Shown one piece after another: positions 55,154-63,825 of a stretch of DNA of 64,000 bases. The stretch is from Cladopsammia gracilis (lineage: Eukaryota; Cnidaria; Anthozoa; Scleractinia; Dendrophylliidae). The notes under the pieces were generated by a model, which saw only the letters and a list, made by a program, of their open reading frames with translations, was not told the origin of the DNA and made no database searches. The translations under genes and the position numbers were made by a program. How positions within the stretch are numbered: the stretch's first letter is position 1; each line of letters begins with the position of its first letter. The stretch lies in assembly GCA_022457155.1 (NCBI GenBank), contig JAJGOT010000017.1, forward strand, positions 1 to 64,000, in the 5' to 3' direction.

Positions 55154-55377
55154 AAGGCCCGTTTGCAAATGTGATTTTCGATGCCATATTTGTCGCGCTC
55201 TCCAATGCAACTTATTTCCCCGCAAAAATCGCCGCCAAGTTGCATCCATGTTCGAAACCTCTGCGACATCGACACCAAATCGCACTGAAATCGCCGCCCG
55301 TTTACACATGCGATTTGAAGATGCAACTAGCGCGCGACAAAAATTGCACAAAAAAATCGCCTGTGTAAACGGGCCTT
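55154..55377. mobile_element. 224-bp MITE with AAGGCCCGTTT ends
   Basis: AAGGCCCGTTTGCAAATG at the left and GTGTAAACGGGCCTT at the right are inverted, with GCGATTT/AAATCGC and GTTGCATC/GATGCAAC inner pairs. Overlapping frames on both strands are by-products. Confidence 0.65.
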
Positions 55378-56189
55378 CAATGTTCTTACGGTATATCACT
55401 TTGATCCCATAACGCGCGATGCGATTGGTTGGCTATCAGTTTGATGATGACAGTAGAACTTCCTTTAAGTGGCGCCTATTCAGCGATCATTTTATTTTGC
55501 TCAGCGTGGATCGAGAAAGTGTTGTTTTTCGTCTTAAAATGAAATAATTTGTTGTTCGTAAAAATGTTTGTTGAATCAATAGATAATTTATAGAACTATT
55601 GAAGAAATACACTGTCTTTTTGGTCGTTTTTGCCTTTGGATCAAGAACCCAGTCAAATGCAACGCATGCGCAGTTGACCAAAAAATTGTGACTGGATATT
55701 TTAGCGACTTTCCGCGGAAATGTGCTGATTTCTACGGAACCACTCGTTAGAATTTCACGAAATTTGGCACAATAATAGTTCCGAATATGCCGAACTCACC
55801 TGCCATCAGAAATTTGAAATCTAACAGAGGAGATTTTTACAAAACGCAAACATTAAACCACAAATTACTAAAGATCCGTCTGTTAAAATTACATGAGACC
55901 AGTGTTAACATGCGAATATTTTTACGAGTTTACTGGAGACAAATGATGGACAAAATCTAACGACTAGATTTTCTGAAAATAAACGAAACCAAATATTGCA
56001 GGCTGATTTACAATCCACCGTGTTGCCATGCAACACCCTAAAAGCTCAAAAAAATATCAAAATATATAGCTTGTTGCTTAATCGTATGCCTCACCAATTT
56101 TGGGCGCCCAGATGTTAGTAGTTTTAAAATGACAATGAATGATGCATAGGAACAGTGAAACTGTGTTCAGCCACCTTAAGGGGACACCA
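55378..56189. other. Non-coding region
   Basis: AT-rich unique sequence without long frames, splice-supported exons or clear repeats. Confidence 0.35.
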
Positions 56190-56575
56190 TCGGGACCAGG
56201 AGAAGTGCCCCCTTAATAGAGGTGATAATTACAAAGATTATATGAGCGTTTTGCCGGCCGGGACCAGGAAAAGTGTCCCTTTAATAGAGGTGATAATTAC
56301 AAAAATTGTATGAGCGTTTTGCGGGCTGGGACAGGAGACGTTTCCCCTTGATTGAGGTGTCTCTTTAATAGAGCTGATAATTACAAAGATTAAATGAGCG
56401 TTTTGGAGGCCGGGACCAGCAGAAGTGTCCCTATAATAGAGGTGATAATTACAAAGATAATATGAGCGTTTTGCGGGCTGGGACCAGGAGAAATGTCCCC
56501 TTCAGCTGATAATTACAAAGATTACATGAGCGTTTTGCCGGCGGGACCTTGAATGGAGGTGTCCCAAAGTAGAGG
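56190..56575. repeat. Tandem repeat of a ~65-bp GGGACCAGGAGAAGTGTCCC unit
   Basis: Five to six units, each with GGGACCAGGAGAAGTGTCCC, TTAATAGAGGTGATAATTAC and AAAGATTATATGAGCGTTTTG, with internal deletions in some. Confidence 0.75.
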
Positions 56576-56639
56576 TTCCACTGTGTGTTTTTTTAAAATC
56601 CTTCGCCTTAAACTGGAAAAGAATAAAATTCAAAATAAT

Positions 56640-57153
56640 CTTTACTGTTTGCCGGAAAAAGCAAAGCTGCATCAAGGAGGAGGCAAGGCCGATTTACGTT
56701 CCTTCATTTCCTTGAATTGTCGGGATTAAACAGACGTTCCCAAAAACCTTTGGAAAGCACTGCGCCAATAAGGAACAAACTGTGTCTTAACGAAGGTTTA
56801 TTGAAGACCGAACGAGAACCGCATGGAATTACAAAGATGAGCTACGGGCGCATGCGCGCGCTAGATACCGCTGAAAGTAACGCAATAACAACGTAGTGGC
56901 GTGATTGCCTCCTCCTTCTTTCCTACCCTAACTAAGAAATAAAACATGAACAATAGGCTGAACTGATACGAGCACTAGACTAAAACCGCATAGGATAACA
57001 ACGGCTAAAAGTAATGAAAGAGCTAGAATAAATATGAAACTGAATGTAACGGTGGGGTGTATTCCCCCTTATGATAAGGTACGAGTGAGCTAATAAAATA
57101 CGCAGTTCATGGTAAAGACCGTAGTTACGGCTAGAGAGTACAGGGCAGAGTTA
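56640..57153 (-). mobile_element. 3' end of a Ty3-type LTR retrotransposon (polypurine tract and LTR)
   Basis: On the minus strand, downstream of the pol stop, a polypurine tract GGAAAGAAGGAGGAGG (56908-56923) precedes GCAATCACGCC, the probable start of the 3' LTR. An AATAAA polyadenylation signal lies at 56797-56802 within it. The exact LTR end was not fixed because the 5' LTR is not in the window. Confidence 0.5.
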
Positions 57154-57994
57154 TTAGTCAAAGTCCCAGTCCTTATTGTGCCAAAATGGGGCTTTCCGCG
57201 AGCGGTCAGATTTCCTAGTGGGGATAACAGCAGCAGGCGTCGGTTGTGCATCATCAGTAAAAGAGGGGTCCAGGGGAGCTTGTGGAGGACTCCGAGAAGA
57301 CATAATGACTTCAGGAATTGGGGCGTGTTCCTGGGCGGGTAGCTGAGAATGAGCTGGAGACACTGAGTGGTGTACCGGAACAGTATAGGTATCCACTGGT
57401 GGAGAAGCAAGCACTGTAGGGGGTCTTAGTGAAGGGACGACGGGAACAGGATCATCGTCAGAGTCAGAAGCAGTGGATTCGGTCTGGCCACGGATGGGTC
57501 CTTGTGGAGTCTGAGCTAGGACAGTTGGGGTGACAGGGTAGCAGTCACACATAGGAATGGTGTAGACCTTACTGCGGAACTGTGAACTGGTAAACTTGCG
57601 GAGCTGACAGAAAAGGTCTTTATCGATGCCGATCACAAGATACTTGTCGCGGGCTTTCAGTTTGTCTTTGTCACCTTTGATGAAAACAAGGTCACCAACA
57701 AGGACAGTGGGGATGGAGGCTTTGGTAAAGCCATGGGCCTTGGACTTAGCACTCGGCATGTGATTCTGCTGGTGGGAAAAGTTTTGACTGAGGATAATCT
57801 GGCGGTCGACAATTGGAAGCTGCGCACCAGTGAGCTGGTCGCGTTGCGTCCACAACTCAAGAGCTGAGAGGCCATCACGGCGGATGCGGGAGTTCATATT
57901 GGCCGTTGCTAAGGACAGCGTAGTTTGAGAGACGGGGCCTCCCTCAGGAGACAAGTTGAGGATCTCCAAGCCTAGCTCTTCGATTGCGCGCTCA
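57154..57994 (-). pseudogene. Ty3-type Pol C-terminus (integrase end), truncated by the virus-like element
   Basis: About 280 codons on the minus strand. It shows the end of an integrase core (LERAIEELGLEILNLSPEGG; TLSLATANMNSRIRR), a region with VGDLVFIKGDKDKLKARDKY that fits the integrase C-terminal DNA-binding module, a Pro-rich linker, and a basic R-K-S-D-R-S-R-K-A-P-F-W tail ending in DWDFD. Integrase inserts the cDNA. The reading frame is sound to its stop but is cut at 57994 exactly where the hairpin at 57995 begins. The extra residues upstream (58074-57995) are hairpin sequence. Confidence 0.7.
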
Positions 57995-58271
57995 AGTAGG
58001 TGGTAAAAGAGAGTTCTGAGACAGCCCCAAATTCCCCTGAATTTCACACAAATATTTCCTGCAGATTTCAACAAATAACAAATTATTTTTCATCAGTTCA
58101 AATCAACAGATACCACGCAATTCTAATGAGTTTGAGCAGATTTGACAAATTTGTGAGTTGTGTGAAAACTGACAGAAATTGTTGAATTTGTCAGATTTGT
58201 TGGGTCTGAAATATTTGTGTGAAATTCAGGGGAATTTGGGGCTGTCTCAGAACTCTCTTTTACCACCTACT
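57995..58271. repeat. Terminal palindrome of the virus-like element: 63-bp perfect inverted arms
   Basis: AGTAGGTGGTAAAAGAGAGT at 57995 and its complement ending at 58271 are the outer parts of 63-bp perfect arms (57995-58057, 58209-58271) separated by 151 bp that contain weaker internal pairs (CAGATTTG...). One side abuts the broken Ty3 pol frame and the other the 3' end of the polymerase gene. It is either the left terminus of the integrated element or a separate MITE at that point. The CAGGGGAA motif inside it is also frequent in the polymerase gene. Confidence 0.6.
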
Positions 58272-58348
58272 AACGCCCAAATTAACACAAAACTAAATCT
58301 TGAAATTGGCCAATTTCAAGATTTCTCCGCTGTATTTCCGCACGAAAA

Positions 58349-61300
58349 TTAATCCTTTTCCAAAATTTCACGCTCATTCAGGGAGAATATTTCCCACAGT
58401 CTCCAATGCCCCAACGCCAGCGTATCAATTCCATTGCCCAAAATCACTCTTTTGTCATCTTCTGCACTCAACGCAATTTTGGTCATATTTTCCGTAAACA
58501 AATGATGCCCTCTGCTGCGAAAAATAGTTTGCCTCCTGAGTTGCTTTTGTTTTGTCCTCAAACATTTCACAAAATTTTCATGCCTCAAACTTTTCCTGAT
58601 CATGCATTTTTTCACTCCTTTTGCCTTTTGTTCCCCCCTGGTTTCTGCATTCTCCTCAATCAGGAGAGAATACAGTTTCGGCCTCAGGGCGACAAATTCT
58701 GTCAAAATGGCACCTCCACATTCATCTTTCATCAACCCAATCTTTTTCTTGTTCCCCGGCACGATTGGCATTCCATTCAACACTGCCGGATGCTCTGGGG
58801 AAAAATCATTTGTGTCAAACCATTCTGTCACATCCCCCGCAATGTCCGCAAAGAAATCTTCCGTTTCAATCTCCAGCACCAAAGAATCTGTGTCGGTATA
58901 CAGGAGAGAAACATTTTCCCACTTTTTCTTCACATATTCATAGTGAAATTCATAAATTAAAAGTTTGGACAAATCCAAGATTGTCATCCCAACAAAGATG
59001 GGTTTTGACATAACCACTCGAGTTTTCCTCATCTTGACTGCAATCAGAAATTCATCGAAAATTTTCACATCGGCGAAGTTGCATTTGGTCACCAGCTTTT
59101 CTGCTCTTTCCGCATCTTTCACCAGTTCAATCGTGACTCGATTTCTCAGGTTTTCCATGGTTTTCCCAAAGACTGAGTTGTTCATTAACTTGAAGAAATC
59201 TTTTTCAAATTTTGTTTTTCCCTTGGATCTCAGGGCAGTGTTTTTATCAATATAACATTTCATAAATGCTGCTTCTTCAAATTTGATTCCTCTCCTGATC
59301 TTTTTCAACTTCATTCCCTGGGAAAGATAAAACGCCAAATTGCGCCCATGTAAAACCATGCCTTCTTTGTCCTCCAGATTTTGCGTGAGTTTTTCAATCC
59401 CACCCAGCGACAGTTTTTCCGGAGCCAGGGGAAAATCATTGTGATCATCATGCAATTCTGGGGGATAAACGAGATCAACTTCAAGAATGCAACCTTGACC
59501 TTCTGTTTTCACAAACTTTTCCCAGTTTTCCAAATCTTCCTCATCCATCCACTGGAATTTCCCAACTGGAAGAGGTTGCGACATGGCCCATCCATAAAGA
59601 TTGTTGGCGTCCAAATAAACCAGGAAACGAGATGGCTCATTTGGATTGAAATTCACCATATATGAATTGTTTGCTTTTGCAAATCGTTTGAATGCATTTG
59701 CGTTTCCTCCCCTGACTCCTTTTTCAAACATCAACAACTGTTCCACATCCTCCAGAAGTTCTAACTTCACTCCTGTCACTTTCAGCATTGCATCCCAAGC
59801 TAACCCAGGGGTGGTGAAATAGTGCGCGGGATCCAGTTCATAATTTTCTTCGCAAAGTTTTCTGAAACTTTCCATGACATCTGCAAGCAGTAGCACATCC
59901 GTTTTCAAATAAAGATCGTGAAATTCGCCCATATTTTCCAATTCAAATTCTTCCCAAACTTTTTTGGCATGGGCAAAATCTTCATCTGAGATTTTTTCCT
60001 GATTTAATCTGGAAAAAAACGCGTTTTTTTTCGGTAATTTTTGCCCAAATTTGTCAAATCCTGTCATGAATTCATAGGGGAAGACTCCTTTTCGCCGCAT
60101 CAAATCGCTTTTCTCACCAAAAAATCTGGTGATTTCTTTCAATTCTTCTTTGGGGAGATTTTTTGCCAGAGAATCCAATCCTGCCAGCGTGAATTTGAAG
60201 GAATCTAAAAATCGAATTTCATGTTTCACTGAAAATTCTTTCCCTTTCTCCTCATTCCATTCTTTTTTCAACTCAAATTTCAGGGAAAAGGAAATATATT
60301 TCTCCTCATTGTTGGGAATACATGTCACGCTCAAAACTTCATCCATTGTCCCCAAAGCTCGCACAAAAAGATGAGCGTCATAATTTTGCAGATTGTGAAA
60401 AAACACAGGGGTAAATTTTGGCCTTTGAAACTTCAGATTGCAAGATTGATGCGCTGCTCCCCTGAATTTTCCTGAGAAGTGGCAGTGATCCCTCACCTTA
60501 GACAGACTTTTTTCTCCAAATTCTTCTCGACACAACCAACACACCTCCGCTTCTCGAAATGATTTCCATTCTTGGTTTGTCAGGGGAATCATTTCCTTTT
60601 TCGGTAAATTCAAGTGAGCTTCTCTCACCCTGGAAATCAATTCCCGAATGAACTCTCTGGGAAGTTTTTCACTTTCATCTTTTGCTCTCTTCAACACAGG
60701 TTCCATTTGCAAAAACGGGGAAACGAGATGAAACGCAAATCCGCAGGGAATATGTTCATGCGTTTTTTGAGTTCCTCCCAGCGGTTTCAAAATTGACTCA
60801 AAATCTGTATATCCAACAACAGGAAGATGCATCATTTTTTCAAAGTTTTTGAAGGAACAAGTTCCTCCTGGAAGTTCAATTCTCGCGGCCTCAAAGTCTC
60901 CGCAAATGGTTTTGTGTTTCTCCAGACTTTCTACTCTGGGAAATGAATTGAGGCATCTTTTGCAGAAAAATCTTTCATGCCCATTTCGCGAAACTTGAGA
61001 AGATGCAAGGCGGGAGAAATTTTTCACCAGACAGAAGTGCGTTTTGAATTCTTTTGTTAGCAGAATCAAATCCACATGAAGTTTCTTTTCTTCCTTGGTG
61101 ATTCTCAGGGGAAAAACAAATCCATTCCAGCCAAAAACATTCACTGAAATGTCAGGATTTTTGGCCTCAAAAATCGAGATTTTTTCCACGGCCATGGGAA
61201 ATTCACAACCATCCCAATTCATTTCTTCCGTTTGTTCTCGCAAATCCGGTGTGATTCTTTCCGGATGAACCTTGACCATATTTGCGGCTCTGCCCAAGCA

Positions 61301-62182
61301 CCATTTGAAACACATTTCATCTTCATTTTGCATGTTGATCACGGCTTTTTTGTTTGCCAAATCAGCAGGCAGTTCAATCCATCCAGATCCTCGCAGGGGG
61401 TTCCAGCGCACAAAATGAATTTCCAAACGCAAAACTCTTTCAAAAACCCAATTTGATCCTCTGCGATTGAAATTTTCCAAATTTTCAATCATTTCTCCTT
61501 CCATTTCATCCAAAATCTCTGGGTTGTTTCCCAAATTTATTTTCTGCTGGGAATGGAAAAATGGATTTTCAATCACTTCCTCCCCAGAAACCAAATCGGT
61601 TTGGGTCATTTCCACATTCAAAACACATCTCACTCTTGTTTGTGGATTTTCTCGCAGGAGCCTGAGAACCAACCATCTTGCTCTCCGGAAAAACTCTTGG
61701 GGAGAAATGGAATCATCTCCTTGAATAAAAAATTGTCTCGCGAATCCTCGCAAAGCGGATTGCCCTTCTTCCACGGCAAGTCTCTGTTCCCACAATCTCT
61801 GAACTTTTTCTTTCAATCTTTCCACCGCGGGATTGGCTCTTCTCCGAACATCCGCGTCATCCACACTTTCCAACCAATTTGTCCAATCGATAACCGTATC
61901 CACATTTTCTTCAATCGCTCTGGGAATGACTCTGGGGGGAACAATTCTTCTTTCCGGAATCAAAAAAGGCACATCAATTTCTGGATTTTCGTCATCTAGG
62001 TTGGCTCGTCTTTTTCGAGTTTTTGGCTGATTTTTCCCCCCTCCTTGCCAAAGGTTTTCAACTAAAAATTTCACCAGTTCATTTTTTTTCAATCGCGACC
62101 AACCTCGCAAATTTGTCGTTCGCGCAAATGATTGCCATGCAGCCAGTGACATTTTAATGGCGAAAAAATCTTTTTTCCCCAT
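58349..62182 (-). CDS. Protein-primed family B DNA polymerase, Polinton/adintovirus type, intact
   Basis: 1277-codon frame without breaks. By residue: SAP/Rho-N-like motif LRGWSRLKKNELVKFL (25-40); C2H2-like zinc motif C407-C410-H423-C427; exonuclease ExoI D460/E462; endonuclease VII-type HNH insert C548-C551, DHCH 565-568, H578-C581; ExoII N597...Y601-D602; ExoIII Y758-D762; polymerase A DANNLYGWAM (D858); polymerase B K998...NNSVFG; polymerase C YTDTDS (1095-1100). All catalytic acids are present, so the enzyme could be active. The HNH insert between ExoI and ExoII is typical of Polinton/adintovirus polymerases. It replicates linear DNA from a terminal protein. The first ATG is only 5 nt from the divergent gene; the second (residue 11, 62152) is an alternative start. 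No integrase, ATPase or capsid gene is in view. Confidence 0.9.
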   Translation of the reverse strand: MGKKDFFAIKMSLAAWQSFARTTNLRGWSRLKKNELVKFLVENLWQGGGKNQPKTRKRRANLDDENPEIDVPFLIPERRIVPPRVIPRAIEENVDTVIDWTNWLESVDDADVRRRANPAVERLKEKVQRLWEQRLAVEEGQSALRGFARQFFIQGDDSISPQEFFRRARWLVLRLLRENPQTRVRCVLNVEMTQTDLVSGEEVIENPFFHSQQKINLGNNPEILDEMEGEMIENLENFNRRGSNWVFERVLRLEIHFVRWNPLRGSGWIELPADLANKKAVINMQNEDEMCFKWCLGRAANMVKVHPERITPDLREQTEEMNWDGCEFPMAVEKISIFEAKNPDISVNVFGWNGFVFPLRITKEEKKLHVDLILLTKEFKTHFCLVKNFSRLASSQVSRNGHERFFCKRCLNSFPRVESLEKHKTICGDFEAARIELPGGTCSFKNFEKMMHLPVVGYTDFESILKPLGGTQKTHEHIPCGFAFHLVSPFLQMEPVLKRAKDESEKLPREFIRELISRVREAHLNLPKKEMIPLTNQEWKSFREAEVCWLCREEFGEKSLSKVRDHCHFSGKFRGAAHQSCNLKFQRPKFTPVFFHNLQNYDAHLFVRALGTMDEVLSVTCIPNNEEKYISFSLKFELKKEWNEEKGKEFSVKHEIRFLDSFKFTLAGLDSLAKNLPKEELKEITRFFGEKSDLMRRKGVFPYEFMTGFDKFGQKLPKKNAFFSRLNQEKISDEDFAHAKKVWEEFELENMGEFHDLYLKTDVLLLADVMESFRKLCEENYELDPAHYFTTPGLAWDAMLKVTGVKLELLEDVEQLLMFEKGVRGGNANAFKRFAKANNSYMVNFNPNEPSRFLVYLDANNLYGWAMSQPLPVGKFQWMDEEDLENWEKFVKTEGQGCILEVDLVYPPELHDDHNDFPLAPEKLSLGGIEKLTQNLEDKEGMVLHGRNLAFYLSQGMKLKKIRRGIKFEEAAFMKCYIDKNTALRSKGKTKFEKDFFKLMNNSVFGKTMENLRNRVTIELVKDAERAEKLVTKCNFADVKIFDEFLIAVKMRKTRVVMSKPIFVGMTILDLSKLLIYEFHYEYVKKKWENVSLLYTDTDSLVLEIETEDFFADIAGDVTEWFDTNDFSPEHPAVLNGMPIVPGNKKKIGLMKDECGGAILTEFVALRPKLYSLLIEENAETRGEQKAKGVKKCMIRKSLRHENFVKCLRTKQKQLRRQTIFRSRGHHLFTENMTKIALSAEDDKRVILGNGIDTLALGHWRLWEIFSLNEREILEKD

Positions 62183-62187
62183 TTAAA
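62183..62187. promoter_or_regulatory. 5-nt spacer between two divergent start codons
   Basis: The polymerase ATG (62182-62180, minus) and the plus-strand ATG (62188) are separated only by TTTAA. Any bidirectional promoter must therefore overlap coding sequence, or one or both proteins start internally. Polymerase Met11 at 62152 would widen the gap to 35 nt. Confidence 0.4.
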
Positions 62188-62700
62188 ATGAAATTTTCGA
62201 TTCAGGAAGTGAGCGAAGCGAACCCCGGAGGGGAAGGACAAGAAAAGCAAACTTTTTTCACATTCAAAGAAGCCAGCGAAAAAACGGGGCTTCCCTCCAA
62301 AACGATTTTGCGAGTTCTCAAATCGGGCAAAAACAAATACACCAGAAGAACCGACCAAAAAGTGTTCTGGATTCAGGAGGAAGAAGACTCACCATTCATC
62401 CAGATTGATGGGGAAGATTTTTTCACCGCAGAGAAAATTCAGGAACGATTTGGACTGTCACGCACAGTTTTTTTCAATCAACTCTGCAAGAAAAAAACTC
62501 ATTTTCTGGATTCAGGGGAAAAATCACACGAAGTCACTTGGGTTTCTCCCAGACTGGAGAAATTCCTGAATCTCATGAGAGTGAAGGCTGCGGATGAAAA
62601 AATTATGCGTTCTCGAGCAAGAAAAGGAATGAATAAAGTTCACGCTAACATTAATGCTGATATGGACAAATGCATTGAAAATTTTCAAGCCATGTTTTGA
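62188..62700 (+). CDS. Putative DNA-binding (helix-turn-helix-like) protein of the virus-like element
   Basis: 170 codons. Residues about 23-55 (FTFKEASEKTGLPSKTILRV, then a basic loop and W-I) look like a helix-turn-helix of the MerR/excisionase kind. A second similar segment, FFTAEKIQERFGLSRTVFFN, follows at about 78-97, so the protein may carry two such motifs. The C-terminal third is basic (RSRARKGMNK) and probably helical. It is first in a plus-strand cassette of three, facing away from the polymerase. A role in early regulation or replication is inferred from position. No family match is known to me. Confidence 0.55.
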   Translation: MKFSIQEVSEANPGGEGQEKQTFFTFKEASEKTGLPSKTILRVLKSGKNKYTRRTDQKVFWIQEEEDSPFIQIDGEDFFTAEKIQERFGLSRTVFFNQLCKKKTHFLDSGEKSHEVTWVSPRLEKFLNLMRVKAADEKIMRSRARKGMNKVHANINADMDKCIENFQAMF

Positions 62701-62723
62701 ATTTTTTCTTTTTCGGAGAAAAA

Positions 62724-62930
62724 ATGTCAGGAAAAAACAAATCCAGACCTTCCCAAGACGAAGAAAAACAAGATCTAATCTGGGAAAAAGCGTGTGAAGC
62801 AGAAAACAACTTTCAAAAAGCTGTGGATATGGCCACTTCTTTTCGAGCCGACACGGAAGACCAAGTTAAATTCATTTCGAATTGGATTTTTCGTGATTTA
62901 AAAAATCATTTTTCTCACCCAAGAAAATGA
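62724..62930 (+). CDS. Small hypothetical protein of the virus-like element (68 aa)
   Basis: Starts at ATG 62724; the longer frame from 62697 begins with TTG and is not a likely start. The product is highly charged at the N-terminus (SGKNKSRPSQDEEKQD) and then probably alpha-helical (EKACEAENNFQKAVDMATSF). The gene begins 23 nt after the previous stop and its TGA overlaps the next ATG as ATGA. This arrangement suggests a co-expressed cassette. No function is assigned. Confidence 0.5.
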   Translation: MSGKNKSRPSQDEEKQDLIWEKACEAENNFQKAVDMATSFRADTEDQVKFISNWIFRDLKNHFSHPRK

Positions 62931-63546
62931 ATCCCGCGAAAATAACAATTTCTGAATGCTCTCTCGACAACCCCGTGAAAAAATCTTCTGGAAAAATCTC
63001 TTTCTGTCTCCTCCCATGCCTTCACAATGACAAATGGCTCAAAGTGAAACTCCAAACCAAATTCAAGATTTTCGCTCATCAAGGTGACTCGTTTTCTCTG
63101 GGAATCACTCTTCCGGAAGAAAACATCAAATTTTTCAAAGATCTGGAAAAACATTTCAACTCTGCTGCGATGAAAAAGAAGCAGGCAATCAAAGAAATTT
63201 CCCCGTCTTTTGCTCGATTTCAGGAGGGAGATTTCATCCTTGTGAAAATCGACAAATCCGAGCAGGAAAAGATTTATGCCAAGATTTATCCCTCCAAACT
63301 CCCGAAATCGGATTTCTCGTGTCGATTTTGGGAATTGTGTGATGATGGGAAGAAAAAACCAATCTTGAAACAAAAAGAACTCATTGGCTGTCCTCTCCGC
63401 GGGAAGTCGTTTTTTCCATCAAGCATCTTTTCTGCGGAAATCTGAAAGCGATCACATGCATCGTGGATGAAGTTTTGGTGGAGGAAAAGGTGGAAGCTGT
63501 CTCGGAATTCGATGAGTTTGAGGACAAAAATGAGGACGATGAATGA
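62927..63546 (+). CDS. Candidate single-stranded-DNA-binding protein, frameshifted near its end
   Basis: The main frame runs 62927-63445 (172 codons) and then stops, while another frame continues to 63546 with a segment (VVFSIKHLFCGNLKAITCIV) and a strongly acidic tail (EFDEFEDKNEDDE). A beta-rich centre (FILVKIDKSEQEKIYAKIYP) followed by an acidic C-terminus fits an OB-fold single-stranded-DNA-binding protein of a DNA virus, which would serve the neighbouring polymerase. A one-base indel between about 63375 and 63415 separates the parts; it may be real decay or a sequencing error. Function is inferred from layout and tail, not a confirmed match. Confidence 0.5.
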
Positions 63547-63548
63547 GG

Positions 63549-63573
63549 GGTGACAAATTTTTTGTCGCCTCTT
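63549..63573 (+). terminator. Stem-loop after the cassette
   Basis: GGTGACAAA-TTT-TTTGTCGCC forms a 9-bp stem with one mismatch a few bases after the acidic-tail stop. It could mark transcript ends; this is positional inference. Confidence 0.3.
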
Positions 63574-63722
63574 GAAAATTCTGTTGAAATTCGCTTCTTT
63601 CTTTTGTTGAATTAGATTTTCTGTTCGAAATCAGGGAAGAAAAATGTCAATGATTTTGGTGCTGATATTTTTCGTCAATCTCCGAAAAAATTCTGGTTTT
63701 ATAACAAAATTTCCAGATTCAT

Positions 63723-63730
63723 TATATAAA
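63723..63730 (+). promoter_or_regulatory. TATA-like box
   Basis: TATATAAA in the ~450-bp non-coding stretch at the right edge. It may drive a gene beyond the window; no coding frame follows within view. Confidence 0.3.
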
Positions 63731-63767
63731 TGACGGTTTTGTCATATCGAGACATGTGGGTGGGGAT

Positions 63768-63791
63768 TTTTATGCTGGGAGCAGCATAAAA
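63768..63791. repeat. 10-bp perfect hairpin in the virus-like element
   Basis: TTTTATGCTG-GGAG-CAGCATAAAA, directly between the TATA-like box and the tandem repeats. Confidence 0.6.
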
Positions 63792-63825
63792 CTCAGGGGA
63801 TAAAAAATAAAATATTTTTTTGTCA

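Noticed and set aside
56190..56575. Repeat block as a CRISPR-like array
   Set aside because: Units are direct tandem copies without unique spacers, in an animal-type genome.
58406..62030. Many plus-strand frames of 60-184 codons opposite the polymerase
   Set aside because: Antisense shadows of a continuous 1277-codon gene with all polymerase motifs.
62697..62723. Upstream extension of the 68-residue gene from 62697
   Set aside because: Would start at TTG and adds a poly-Phe stretch; the ATG at 62724 is the natural start.
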